Shown here one piece after another: positions 1 to 5,521 of a stretch of DNA of 5,521 nucleotides. Below the pieces are notes generated by a model, which saw only the letters and a list, made by a program, of their open reading frames with translations, was not told where the DNA came from and did not search any database. Made by a program: the position numbers and the translations under genes. The number at the start of each line of letters is the position of its first letter. Position 1 is the first letter of the stretch. Origin of the DNA: Lachnospiraceae bacterium UBA7598 (GTDB lineage Bacteria; Bacillota; Clostridia; Lachnospirales; Lachnospiraceae); assembly GCA_002474415.1 (NCBI GenBank), contig DLQV01000086.1:1-5521 (forward strand), written 5' to 3'.

Positions 1-490
1 TGTTAAGAAAGCGGACGGAACAACTGCATACACCGTACAGGTAGCTGCAGCAGACGTCAAAGCCGGTGCAAAACTTGCGGTAATGAAGAAAGATGAAAAG
101 ACAGGGGAACTGGTTCTTGTAAACACGAAAGCTTACAAGGTTGCAAAGGATGGTTCTGTTTCCTTAACATTCAAGGGTGAGGGTACCTATGTCTTAAAGA
201 CACAGACAGAAGTTAAGGCTGCTGCAAAACAGATTGCAAAGACGGTAACACCGGCAAAGAGCACAGTAAATGTCGGTGCAAAAAAGACTGCCGTATTCAA
301 ATGGAACAAGAAGCTGAATATGGCAAATGTGGCAAAGATTACCTATAAGTCTTCGAAGAAGTCTGTGGTTTCCGTAAATAAAAACGGAAAGATTACAGGA
401 AAGAAGAAAGGAACCGGAAAAGTGACCGCAGTGGTTACATTAAAGGACGGAACAAAGAAAACGGTTTCCATCAATGTAAAAGTAAAGTAA
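1..490 (+). CDS. C-terminal fragment of a secreted/surface protein ending in a Big_2 Ig-like domain
   Basis: The reading frame is open from the window edge (first full codon at position 2) to TAA at 488-490, giving 162 residues of a larger protein. The in-frame ATG at 83 has no Shine-Dalgarno sequence in front of it and lies inside a continuous beta-rich domain, so it is not the start. Residues about 18-67 resemble the small beta domains (pattern 'AYKVAKDGSVSLTF...GTYVLKT') found near the C-termini of Lachnospiraceae extracellular proteins. Residues about 81-162 form a bacterial Ig-like group 2 domain: TVTPAKSTVNVG opening, ITYKSSKKSVVSV core, NGKITGKKKGTGKVTAVV, and a closing TVSINVKV strand. 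This last domain is very basic: 21 Lys, no Arg and one acidic residue in 82. No LPXTG motif or C-terminal membrane anchor is present. By family, Big_2 domains are structural or adhesive modules of extracellular proteins. The catalytic or ligand-binding part, if any, lies upstream and is not visible, so the function is unknown. Confidence 0.85.
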   Translation, partial: VKKADGTTAYTVQVAAADVKAGAKLAVMKKDEKTGELVLVNTKAYKVAKDGSVSLTFKGEGTYVLKTQTEVKAAAKQIAKTVTPAKSTVNVGAKKTAVFKWNKKLNMANVAKITYKSSKKSVVSVNKNGKITGKKKGTGKVTAVVTLKDGTKKTVSINVKVK

Positions 491-520
491 GAAATTTTGA
501 TACACGACTCATTTTCTGCC

Positions 521-563
521 ATCGGGGCTTATGGAAGAGAAATCTTTCATAGGTCCCGATTTT
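521..563 (+). terminator. Rho-independent terminator after the surface protein gene
   Basis: The left arm 521-536 pairs with the right arm 545-560 in a 16-bp stem with no bulges (13 Watson-Crick pairs and three G-U pairs) and an 8-nt loop (537-544). A short U run follows at 560-563. It sits 30 nt after the stop codon of the surface protein gene. The U run is short, but the stem is long and GC-rich at its base (ATCGGG/CCCGAT). The opposite strand lacks a good U tract, so it is assigned to the plus strand. Confidence 0.8.
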
Positions 564-565
564 CG

Positions 566-595
566 TTGGACTTTCTAATGCCGCTGTGCTATACT
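566..595 (+). promoter_or_regulatory. Sigma-A-type promoter of the SDR-nfo-traX operon
   Basis: A -35 element TTGGAC (566-571) is separated by 18 bp from a -10 element TATACT (590-595), which is preceded by an extended -10 TG (TGCTATACT, 587-595). The predicted transcription start is about 602, which leaves a leader of only about 20 nt holding the ribosome binding site. The match is strong by sequence; it has not been mapped. Confidence 0.75.
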
Positions 596-608
596 CGTTA
601 TACCTTAC

Positions 609-614
609 AGGAGG
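609..614 (+). promoter_or_regulatory. Ribosome binding site that fixes the SDR start at 622
   Basis: A perfect AGGAGG lies 7 nt before ATG 622. The upstream in-frame ATG at 586 overlaps the -10 element and would precede the predicted transcription start, so it cannot be the initiator. Confidence 0.85.
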
Positions 615-621
615 ACGAAAA

Positions 622-1422
622 ATGAAAAAATCATATGCAGTGATCACCGGTGCAAGCTCCGGAATTGGTATGGCATTTGCAAGACAACTTGCGGCAGAAG
701 GATACCGTCTGGTATTGGTTGCGCGAAGAAAAGACCGGTTGCAGGCACTGGCAGAGGAATTAAATAAGAGTGGGACAGAAAGCATGGTTATCACAGCGGA
801 TTTGTCCGAAAAAGAAGCGTGTTACAGACTGATGCAGCAGCTGGAGCAGATTCCGGTCGGGATACTGATCAACAATGCGGGATTTGGTGATTGCGGCAGT
901 TTTTTGGAGACAGATGCAGACAAGGAAATGCAGATGATTGATGTGAACGTCAAGGCCATGCATCTTTTGATGAAACTGATGCTTCGCCGCATGGAAAAGC
1001 AGGAGGGCGGTTACATTTTAAATGTTGCTTCTTCGGCAGGACTGCTTCCGGCAGGACCTTATATGGCTACCTATTATGCGACTAAAGCTTATATGGCGAG
1101 TCTGACGCGGGCAGTGGCGCTGGAACTGAAACAGAGAGGCAGCCGGGTGTATGTAGGGGCATTGTGTCCGGGCCCGGTAAATACGGAATTCAACGAAGTG
1201 GCAAATGTTGAGTTTGCACTGCCCGGAATCACACCGGAATATTGCGCCGGATATGCGTTAAAACAGATGAAAAGACGCAAAGTGCTCATTGTTCCGACGG
1301 CTGAAATCAAGGCGGCAACGATAGGTGGAAGATTTATTCCGCAAAATCTGCTGATCGCAATTACGGCACATCAGCAGAAGAAAAAGCTTAGAGTAAAGGA
1401 TATATCAAATGGAAGAAATTAA
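622..1422 (+). CDS. Short-chain dehydrogenase/reductase (classical SDR, DltE/COG0300-like)
   Basis: This is a 266-residue NAD(P)-dependent oxidoreductase of the classical SDR fold and is probably cytoplasmic. The Rossmann glycine motif TGASSGIG is at residues 9-16 and NNAG at 84-87. The catalytic set is complete: Asn109, Ser138, Tyr151 and Lys155 (YYATK). The PG motif after beta-6 is CPGPVNTEF, 182-190. Basic residues after beta-2 (ARRKDR, 35-39) suggest NADP(H) preference, which is inferred from known SDRs. The C-terminal 40 residues ([17 protein letters not shown]...) resemble the COG0300 group rather than FabG, and the substrate cannot be read from the sequence. It is the first gene of an operon; its last 14 nt overlap the start of the endonuclease IV gene, so the two are probably translationally coupled. 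The length is normal and no lesion is seen. The family call is firm; the physiological reaction is unknown. Confidence 0.93.
   Translation: MKKSYAVITGASSGIGMAFARQLAAEGYRLVLVARRKDRLQALAEELNKSGTESMVITADLSEKEACYRLMQQLEQIPVGILINNAGFGDCGSFLETDADKEMQMIDVNVKAMHLLMKLMLRRMEKQEGGYILNVASSAGLLPAGPYMATYYATKAYMASLTRAVALELKQRGSRVYVGALCPGPVNTEFNEVANVEFALPGITPEYCAGYALKQMKRRKVLIVPTAEIKAATIGGRFIPQNLLIAITAHQQKKKLRVKDISNGRN
1395..1400 (+). promoter_or_regulatory. Ribosome binding site for nfo inside the SDR gene
   Basis: AAAGGA lies 8 nt before ATG 1409, within the last codons of the SDR gene. It supports initiation at 1409 and translational coupling across the 14-nt overlap. Confidence 0.65.
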
Positions 1423-2278
1423 AATCGGCTCTCATGTGGGAATGGCAGGAAAAGAGATGTTTCTGGCATCCGTGAAAGAAGCGGAGCGTTATGGGGCAAA
1501 TGTGCTGATGCTCTACACAGGGGCACCGCAGAATACCCGGAGAAAAGAAATCAAAGACTTAAATATTGAGGCAGGCTGGGAGTATGCGGCAAAAGTGGGA
1601 ATCAAAGAGATCGTGGTTCATGCACCGTATATCATCAATCTTGCCAATACGGTAAAGCCGGAGACGTTTGAGCTTGCCGTAGAATTTTTGGAAAAAGAGA
1701 TTCAGCGCACGGCTGCCATGCGCAGTAAAATTCTGGTACTGCATCCGGGATCTGCATTAGACGCGGGGGCAGAGGCAGGAATTGCACAGGCTGTCCGGGG
1801 ATTGAATATGGTGCTTGATGCCAACGAGGATGATGTGTTTATTGCGTTGGAGACAATGGCTGGAAAAGGCAGCGAGATTGGAAGAACGTTTGAAGAGATC
1901 AGGGCAATCTATGATGGAGTGCACAAAAAGGAACGGTTAAGAGTCTGTTTTGACACCTGCCATGTAAATGATGCCGGCTATGATCTGGTGCATGATTATG
2001 ATGGCGTGTTCGAGACTTTTGATAAGGTGATCGGGCTGGATCAGATTGCGGTTTTTCATATCAATGACAGTTTAAATCCACTGGGAGCACATAAGGACCG
2101 TCATGCAAACATTGGAAAAGGAACCATCGGATTTGAGACATTGTACCGTCTGGTCCATGATCCGCGTTTTATGGAAGTTCCAAAGATTTTAGAGACACCG
2201 TGGCTTTGTGCCGAGGGAGAGACCAAAAAGACGATTCCGCCATATAAAGAAGAGATTGCACAGCTTCTTGCAAAATAA
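1409..2278 (+). CDS. nfo: Endonuclease IV (deoxyribonuclease IV), AP endonuclease
   Basis: This 289-residue AP endonuclease of base excision repair cleaves DNA 5' to abasic sites and removes 3' blocking groups. It belongs to the Nfo/AP2 TIM-barrel family and uses three zinc ions. All nine metal ligands known from E. coli Nfo have counterparts: His71 (HAPY), His112 (LHPG), Glu148 (ALETMAGKG), Asp182 and His185 (FDTCH), His217 (FHIND), Asp230 and His232 (HKDRHANIG), and Glu262 (ILETP). The N-terminal SHVGMAGK and [14 protein letters not shown] stretches are of the Bacillus/Clostridium type, with YTGAPQNT replacing the enterobacterial F-x-x-N-P-R loop. The length is normal for the family. It starts inside the end of the SDR gene and is followed after 20 nt by traX, so it is the middle gene of an operon. 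With every ligand present it should be an active enzyme. No damage-response (SOS) operator is evident in front of the operon. Confidence 0.97.
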   Translation: MEEIKIGSHVGMAGKEMFLASVKEAERYGANVLMLYTGAPQNTRRKEIKDLNIEAGWEYAAKVGIKEIVVHAPYIINLANTVKPETFELAVEFLEKEIQRTAAMRSKILVLHPGSALDAGAEAGIAQAVRGLNMVLDANEDDVFIALETMAGKGSEIGRTFEEIRAIYDGVHKKERLRVCFDTCHVNDAGYDLVHDYDGVFETFDKVIGLDQIAVFHINDSLNPLGAHKDRHANIGKGTIGFETLYRLVHDPRFMEVPKILETPWLCAEGETKKTIPPYKEEIAQLLAK

Positions 2279-2286
2279 TAACAAAG

Positions 2287-2291
2287 AGGAG
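2287..2291 (+). promoter_or_regulatory. Ribosome binding site for traX-like gene
   Basis: AGGAG lies 7 nt before ATG 2299, within the purine-rich 2285-2296 stretch between nfo and the TraX-like gene. No promoter-like sequence is visible in the 20-nt gap, so the gene is probably read from the operon promoter. Confidence 0.7.
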
Positions 2292-2298
2292 AAGGATT

Positions 2299-3030
2299 AT
2301 GAATGTTAAACAACAGGGGATTTCTGGCTATTGGTTAAAAGTGATCGCCGTGATCTCCATGCTGATTGATCACACATCGGCCGTTATTTTAGAACAGATT
2401 CCGGGAGTGGAAAACCTTGCATTTTTCATGCGCATCATTGGAAGACTTGCATTTCCGATTTACTGTTTTCTTCTGGTAGAGGGATTTTACCATACACGCA
2501 GCAGGGCAAAATACGCGGGAAGGCTTTTTTTGTTTGCTCTGATTTCCGAGATTCCATTCGACCTGGCGTTCAGCAGGAGAATGTGGGATTTTTCCAGCAA
2601 CAATGTCTTTTTTACGTTGTTGTTCGGACTTTTGGTGATCTGGGGTGTTGAAAAGATAAAGCAGAAGTTTGTGGCGGATGTTTACGGGAAAAAAGCAGCA
2701 GCCATCCGTGTAATTCTTATCATTGTGACAGTTGTGGCCGGGGGATTTCTGGCACTTCTTCTCCGTACAGATTATGATTTGTCGGGAGTTGTGACCATTT
2801 TTGCAATCTACATGTTTTATCCGAAGAAAGTGAAGGGAATGGGCATCGGTGTTCTGGTTTTAACCCTGCTGGCAGGCATCATTGAAGCGGCAGTATTTTT
2901 AGATATGATACCGATTTATTTTTACAATGGAACCAGGGGAAAACAGATGAAGTATTTCTTTTACATATTTTATCCGGCACACCTGTTTATTCTTGCCATG
3001 ATCGCACGGGTGATGGGACTGAATGGGTAA
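2299..3030 (+). CDS. TraX-family integral membrane protein (putative acyltransferase)
   Basis: This 243-residue polytopic membrane protein has about eight hydrophobic segments, near residues 12-32, 48-62, 72-92, 103-117, 135-156, 161-174, 181-203 and 219-240. The TraX family signatures appear in order: LKVIAVISMLIDH (13-25), the RIIGRLAFPIYCFLLVEG block (45-62), FYHTRS (63-68), LISEIPFDLAF (81-91), NNVFFTL (101-107), TDYDLSGV (157-164) and YNGTRGK (209-215) followed by FYIFYPAHL (221-229). In F plasmids, TraX N-acetylates the pilin. Chromosomal Firmicute homologues are mostly uncharacterised, and an acyl-transfer role is inferred from that family only. No conjugation gene is seen nearby, so a mating-pilus role is unlikely here. 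It is the last gene of the SDR-nfo operon and ends 9 nt before the hairpin at 3040-3069. The length is normal for the family and the frame is intact. Confidence 0.9.
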   Translation: MNVKQQGISGYWLKVIAVISMLIDHTSAVILEQIPGVENLAFFMRIIGRLAFPIYCFLLVEGFYHTRSRAKYAGRLFLFALISEIPFDLAFSRRMWDFSSNNVFFTLLFGLLVIWGVEKIKQKFVADVYGKKAAAIRVILIIVTVVAGGFLALLLRTDYDLSGVVTIFAIYMFYPKKVKGMGIGVLVLTLLAGIIEAAVFLDMIPIYFYNGTRGKQMKYFFYIFYPAHLFILAMIARVMGLNG

Positions 3031-3039
3031 AGGATACAT

Positions 3040-3069
3040 AAAAAAGAAGCGCAGACGCGCTTCTTTTTT
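3040..3069. terminator. Bidirectional intrinsic terminator between traX-like gene and argG
   Basis: An inverted repeat has arms 3040-3052 and 3057-3069. GAAGCGC pairs with GCGCTTC around the 4-nt loop AGAC, extended by six A-T pairs. The A run on one side and T run on the other give a U tract in either direction. It lies 9 nt past the TraX-family stop codon and 12 nt past the argG stop codon on the other strand, so it can serve both converging transcripts. Confidence 0.9.
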
Positions 3070-3081
3070 GTGACCAGATTT

Positions 3082-4311
3082 TTATTTATCCAGATCTTTT
3101 TTATCTACATTCTGCAGCATCATTGCACGAACTTTCAGAGGAAGTCCGAACAGTGTGATGAATCCGTCTGCATCGTGATGATCGTACTGATCACCGGTTG
3201 TGAAACTTGCCAGAGACTCACTGTAGAGAGAGTATGGAGAAGTTGTGCCGGCTTTGATGATGTTTCCTTTGTAGAGCTTGAATTTTACTTCACCGGTGAC
3301 ATACTTTTGGGTAGAAGTAACAAATGCCTGGATTGCTTCGCGAAGAGGAGTGAACCATTTTCCTTCGTATACAACATTGGCAAGACGATTGCCCATCTCT
3401 TTCTTTGCAGATAAGGTATCGCGGTCGAGAACCAGTTCTTCCAGCTGGTCATGTGCTTCCATAAGGATCGTTCCGCCAGGAGTCTCATATACACCACGGG
3501 ATTTCATACCAACGACACGGTTTTCTACGATATCAATGATGCCGACACCGTGTTTTCCGCCGAGACGGTTTAATTCACGGATGATATCGGAAACTTTCAT
3601 TTCTTTTCCGTTTACAGTCTTTGGAACACCCTTTTCAAATGTCATGGTTACATATTCGCCTTCGTCCGGAGCTTTCTCAGGGGAAACACCAAGAACCAGA
3701 AGATGATCATAATTTGGCTCGTTTGCAGGATTCTCCAGCTCAAGTCCTTCATGGCTGATATGCCATAAGTTACGGTCGCGGCTGTAACTCTGGTCTGTGC
3801 CGAATGGAAGATCGATTCCGTGTGCCTTGCAGTATGCGATCTCTGCCTCACGGGAATCCATCTGCCACTTGTCATCACGCCAAGGAGCAATGATTTTGAT
3901 ATCCGGAGCAAGTGCTTTGATACCAAGCTCGAAACGGATCTGGTCATTTCCTTTTCCGGTAGCACCGTGGCAGATTGCAACAGCGTTTTCTTTTCTGGCG
4001 ATCTCTACCAGCTTCTTTGCGATACCAGGACGTGCCATGGCAGTACCTAATAAGTATTTGTGCTCATATACAGCACCAGCCTGTACACAAGGTACGATGT
4101 AATCGTCACAGAACTCATCTGTGATATCTTCGATATATAATTTAGAAGCGCCGGATAATTTGGCTCTTTCTTCCAGTCCGTCTAATTCTTCGCCCTGTCC
4201 GCAGTTGATACAGCAGCAGACAACCTCATAACCATAAGTCTCCTTTAACCAAGGGATAATAGCGGTAGTATCGAGTCCGCCGGAGTAAGCTAAAACAACT
4301 TTTTCTTTCAT
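3082..4311 (-). CDS. argG: Argininosuccinate synthase
   Basis: This 409-residue cytoplasmic enzyme joins citrulline and aspartate using ATP to give argininosuccinate, the penultimate step of arginine biosynthesis. The N-type ATP pyrophosphatase P-loop AYSGGLDTT is at residues 8-16. CHGATGKGNDQIRFE is at 114-128, the SYSRDRNLWHISHEG segment at 175-189, and DIVENRVVGMKSRG at 260-273 followed by YETPGG, all expected for substrate and nucleotide binding. Length and start (MKEKVVLAYSGG) match the bacterial type-1 family. The motif before DIVENR reads GVGII, where many ArgG proteins have GVGR(I/V); this is probably a lineage difference, not a defect. AAAGGA (4321-4326, minus strand) lies 9 nt before the start codon. 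The gene is transcribed divergently from argC across a shared control region. argH, its usual partner, does not follow; the gene ends against the converging operon, so argG appears to be transcribed alone. Confidence 0.98.
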   Translation of the reverse strand: MKEKVVLAYSGGLDTTAIIPWLKETYGYEVVCCCINCGQGEELDGLEERAKLSGASKLYIEDITDEFCDDYIVPCVQAGAVYEHKYLLGTAMARPGIAKKLVEIARKENAVAICHGATGKGNDQIRFELGIKALAPDIKIIAPWRDDKWQMDSREAEIAYCKAHGIDLPFGTDQSYSRDRNLWHISHEGLELENPANEPNYDHLLVLGVSPEKAPDEGEYVTMTFEKGVPKTVNGKEMKVSDIIRELNRLGGKHGVGIIDIVENRVVGMKSRGVYETPGGTILMEAHDQLEELVLDRDTLSAKKEMGNRLANVVYEGKWFTPLREAIQAFVTSTQKYVTGEVKFKLYKGNIIKAGTTSPYSLYSESLASFTTGDQYDHHDADGFITLFGLPLKVRAMMLQNVDKKDLDK

Positions 4312-4320
4312 AAGATTGTA

Positions 4321-4326
4321 TCCTTT
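4321..4326 (-). promoter_or_regulatory. Ribosome binding site for argG
   Basis: On the minus strand this reads AAAGGA and sits 9 nt before ATG 4311. It supports the chosen start. Confidence 0.7.
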
Positions 4327-4342
4327 CTTTCTATATGGAATT

Positions 4343-4356
4343 GTACGCTCTCGTAC
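4343..4356 (-). other. Small hairpin in the argG leader
   Basis: GTACG (4343-4347) and CGTAC (4352-4356) form a perfect 5-bp inverted repeat around a 4-nt loop (AGAG on the argG transcript). If argG starts from the TATAGT element at 4367-4372, the hairpin would lie within a few nucleotides of the mRNA 5' end and about 15 nt before the ribosome binding site. It has no U tract, so it is not a terminator. A role in mRNA stability or protein binding is speculation. Confidence 0.4.
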
Positions 4357-4366
4357 GACTAACCCT

Positions 4367-4395
4367 ACTATACATCAATCCAAATGAAAACACAA
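4367..4395 (-). promoter_or_regulatory. Candidate argG promoter
   Basis: On the minus strand TTGTGT (4395-4390) is followed after 17 bp by TATAGT (4372-4367). The -10 is a 5/6 match and the -35 is weak (TTG kept). The predicted start is near 4360, giving a leader of about 50 nt, too short for a T-box or riboswitch. The -35 directly touches the repeat region proposed as the arginine operator. Confidence 0.5.
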
Positions 4396-4396
4396 G

Positions 4397-4443
4397 TGAA
4401 AAAATATACATAAAATTGCATAAATATACATAAATTTGTGAAT
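4397..4443. promoter_or_regulatory. Probable ArgR/AhrC operator: tandem ARG-box-like repeats
   Basis: The Firmicute ARG box is roughly TGMATWWWWATKCA. The best match is TGCATAAATATACA (4417-4430, one mismatch, half-sites TGCAT and TGTAT). A second, weaker box is TGAAAAAATATACA (4397-4410, two mismatches), with its centre exactly 20 bp away. A further half-site TGAAT lies at 4439-4443. TATACATAAA is repeated exactly at 4405-4414 and 4425-4434, with the related ATTGCATAAA between them. The region lies between the candidate argG and argC promoters, next to the argG -35. The assignment rests on motif likeness and on the arginine genes on both sides; no regulator gene is in the window. Confidence 0.65.
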
Positions 4444-4451
4444 ATTTGCTA

Positions 4452-4480
4452 TTTACGGATGGAAAAAGATGGACTATTAT
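4452..4480 (+). promoter_or_regulatory. Candidate argC promoter
   Basis: TTTACG (4452-4457) is separated by 17 bp from TATTAT (4475-4480). The predicted start is near 4487, giving a leader of about 36 nt. A competing -10, TAGAAT at 4485-4490, lacks a fitting -35. The ARG-box-like repeats end about 9 bp upstream of the -35. Confidence 0.5.
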
Positions 4481-4508
4481 AGGATAGAATCATATTTTTA
4501 AAAGAAAG

Positions 4509-4514
4509 AAAAGG
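4509..4514 (+). promoter_or_regulatory. Ribosome binding site for argC
   Basis: AAAAGG lies 8 nt before ATG 4523 in a purine-rich leader. It is weaker than the AGGAGG in front of the SDR gene. Confidence 0.55.
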
Positions 4515-4522
4515 TAAGAAAC

Positions 4523-5521
4523 ATGGTAAAGGTAGGAATTATCGGAGCGACCGGTTATGCAGGAGCAGAACTGGTGCGTATTTTATTGAATCATAAAGAG
4601 GCACAGATCGAATGGTTTGGATCAAGAAGCTATATCGATGAAAATTATGCAGATATTTACAGAAACTTTTTTGAACTTGTCGATGCAGACTGTCTGGGTG
4701 ATAACATGGATGAGCTTGCTTCCCGCGTGGATGTGATTTTCACGGCAACACCACAGGGATTTCTGGCAGGTGTGCTGAATGAGGATATTTTAAATAAGGT
4801 AAAGATCATTGATCTGAGTGCGGATTTTCGAATCAAAGATGTTGCTACCTATGAGAAATGGTATAAGATTGAGCATAAAAGCCCACAGTTTATTAAGGAA
4901 GCCGTTTATGGACTCTGTGAGATCAACCGTGATAAGGTGACCACCCAGACCCGTCTGATTGCAAATCCGGGATGTTACACGACCTGTTCCATTCTGACAG
5001 CATATCCGCTGGTAAAAGAGGGACTGATTGATCCGGATACATTGATTATTGATGCAAAATCCGGTACTTCCGGAGCGGGACGTGGGGCAAAGACACCGAA
5101 CCTGTTCTGCGAAGTGAACGAGAGCATGAAAGCATACGGTGTGACAACACACAGACATACACCAGAGATTGAGGAGCAGCTCGGTTATGCGGCAGGAAAA
5201 GAGATTACCGTGAATTTTACACCGCATCTGGTTCCGATGAACCGTGGAATTCTTGCGACAGAGTATGCAACCCTGATCAGAAAACCGGACGGGACATATC
5301 CTTCTTATGAGGAACTGAAGGCTGCTTACGATAAATATTATGCAAAGGAACGTTTCGTGCGTGTATTAAAGAAAGGTGTCTGCCCGGAAACCAAGTGGGT
5401 AGAGGGCAGCAACTACGTGGACGTAAACTTTGTCATTGATGAGCGTACCGGCAGAGTTGTGATGATGGGTGCACTGGACAATCTGGTCAAGGGTGCAGCA
5501 GGACAGGCCGTACAGAACATG
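4523..5521 (+). CDS. argC: N-acetyl-gamma-glutamyl-phosphate reductase (3' end outside window)
   Basis: The frame is open from ATG 4523 to the last base (333 complete codons, no stop), so the gene runs off the right edge. ArgC makes N-acetylglutamate semialdehyde from N-acetylglutamyl phosphate with NADPH, the third step of ornithine/arginine synthesis. The N-terminal Rossmann motif GIIGATGYAGAELVR is at residues 5-19. The nucleophile Cys151 lies in ANPGCYTT, SGTSGAGRG is at 180-188, and THRHTPEIEEQ at 209-219 carries the catalytic His212. The C-terminal VKGAAGQAVQNM pattern (322-333) normally precedes only about a dozen more residues in the roughly 345-residue type-1 family, so nearly the whole protein is visible. 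The start MVKVGIIGATG agrees with the family. It is divergent from argG. Other arg genes (often argJ, argB, argD in Firmicutes) may follow downstream, but this cannot be seen here. Confidence 0.97.
   Translation, partial: MVKVGIIGATGYAGAELVRILLNHKEAQIEWFGSRSYIDENYADIYRNFFELVDADCLGDNMDELASRVDVIFTATPQGFLAGVLNEDILNKVKIIDLSADFRIKDVATYEKWYKIEHKSPQFIKEAVYGLCEINRDKVTTQTRLIANPGCYTTCSILTAYPLVKEGLIDPDTLIIDAKSGTSGAGRGAKTPNLFCEVNESMKAYGVTTHRHTPEIEEQLGYAAGKEITVNFTPHLVPMNRGILATEYATLIRKPDGTYPSYEELKAAYDKYYAKERFVRVLKKGVCPETKWVEGSNYVDVNFVIDERTGRVVMMGALDNLVKGAAGQAVQNM

Noticed and set aside
83..490. A complete small 135-residue lysine-rich protein starting at ATG 83
   Set aside because: The same frame is open to the window edge with domain-like sequence, and no ribosome binding site precedes ATG 83. 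It is the tail of a larger protein.
586..621. A longer N-terminus for the SDR protein starting at ATG 586
   Set aside because: This ATG overlaps the extended -10 element, has no Shine-Dalgarno sequence and adds residues before the normal family start. ATG 622 has a perfect AGGAGG.
2299..3030. TraX-like gene as a sign of an integrated conjugative element
   Set aside because: No relaxase, coupling protein, integrase or attachment repeats are seen, and the gene is embedded in an operon with housekeeping-type genes.
3070..4102. Several plus-strand open frames of 76-142 codons across this stretch
   Set aside because: They are antisense to argG, resemble no protein family I know, and owe their openness to the codon pattern of the true gene.
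4312..4522. Possible T-box or arginine riboswitch in front of argG or argC
   Set aside because: The leaders predicted from the candidate promoters are only about 36-50 nt, with no specifier-loop, T-box sequence or terminator/antiterminator pair. The repeats fit a DNA operator better.
4790..5227. Minus-strand 145-codon open frame
   Set aside because: It lies fully antisense to argC, which has all its family motifs, and it shows a cysteine-rich composition typical of a shadow frame.

Overview
The window looks like chromosomal DNA from a low-to-moderate GC Firmicute, most likely a Lachnospiraceae-type gut Clostridium. The reasons are strong AGGAGG-type ribosome binding sites, sigma-A-like promoters, a secreted-type protein ending in a lysine-rich bacterial Ig-like (Big_2) domain, and ArgG, ArgC and endonuclease IV sequences of Firmicute type. 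Species cannot be fixed from the sequence alone. No insertion sequence, CRISPR array, tRNA, rRNA or phage gene is visible.

Layout. (1) Positions 1-490 hold the C-terminal end of a surface protein whose start lies outside the window, followed by a strong intrinsic terminator (521-563). (2) A well-formed promoter (566-595) directly abuts that terminator and drives a three-gene plus-strand operon. The genes are a short-chain dehydrogenase/reductase (622-1422), endonuclease IV (nfo, 1409-2278, overlapping the previous gene by 14 nt) and a TraX-family membrane protein (2299-3030). (3) A symmetrical hairpin with A and T flanks (3040-3069) can end both this operon and the converging argG. (4) argG (argininosuccinate synthase) lies on the minus strand at 4311-3082. 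(5) A 211-bp AT-rich divergent control region (4312-4522) separates argG from argC. It carries helically phased repeats that resemble arginine repressor (ArgR/AhrC) boxes, with a candidate promoter on each side. (6) argC (N-acetyl-gamma-glutamyl-phosphate reductase) runs from 4523 off the right edge; only about a dozen C-terminal residues appear to be missing.

Functionally, argC (third enzymatic step of ornithine synthesis) and argG (citrulline to argininosuccinate) form a divergent arginine-biosynthesis locus, probably under shared ArgR control. More arg genes probably follow argC beyond the window. The SDR-nfo-traX operon is a functionally mixed set with no obvious common pathway. I see no convincing new biological system. 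The points most worth a second look are the architecture of the arg operator and the unexplained operon that couples a DNA-repair enzyme to an SDR and a TraX homologue.
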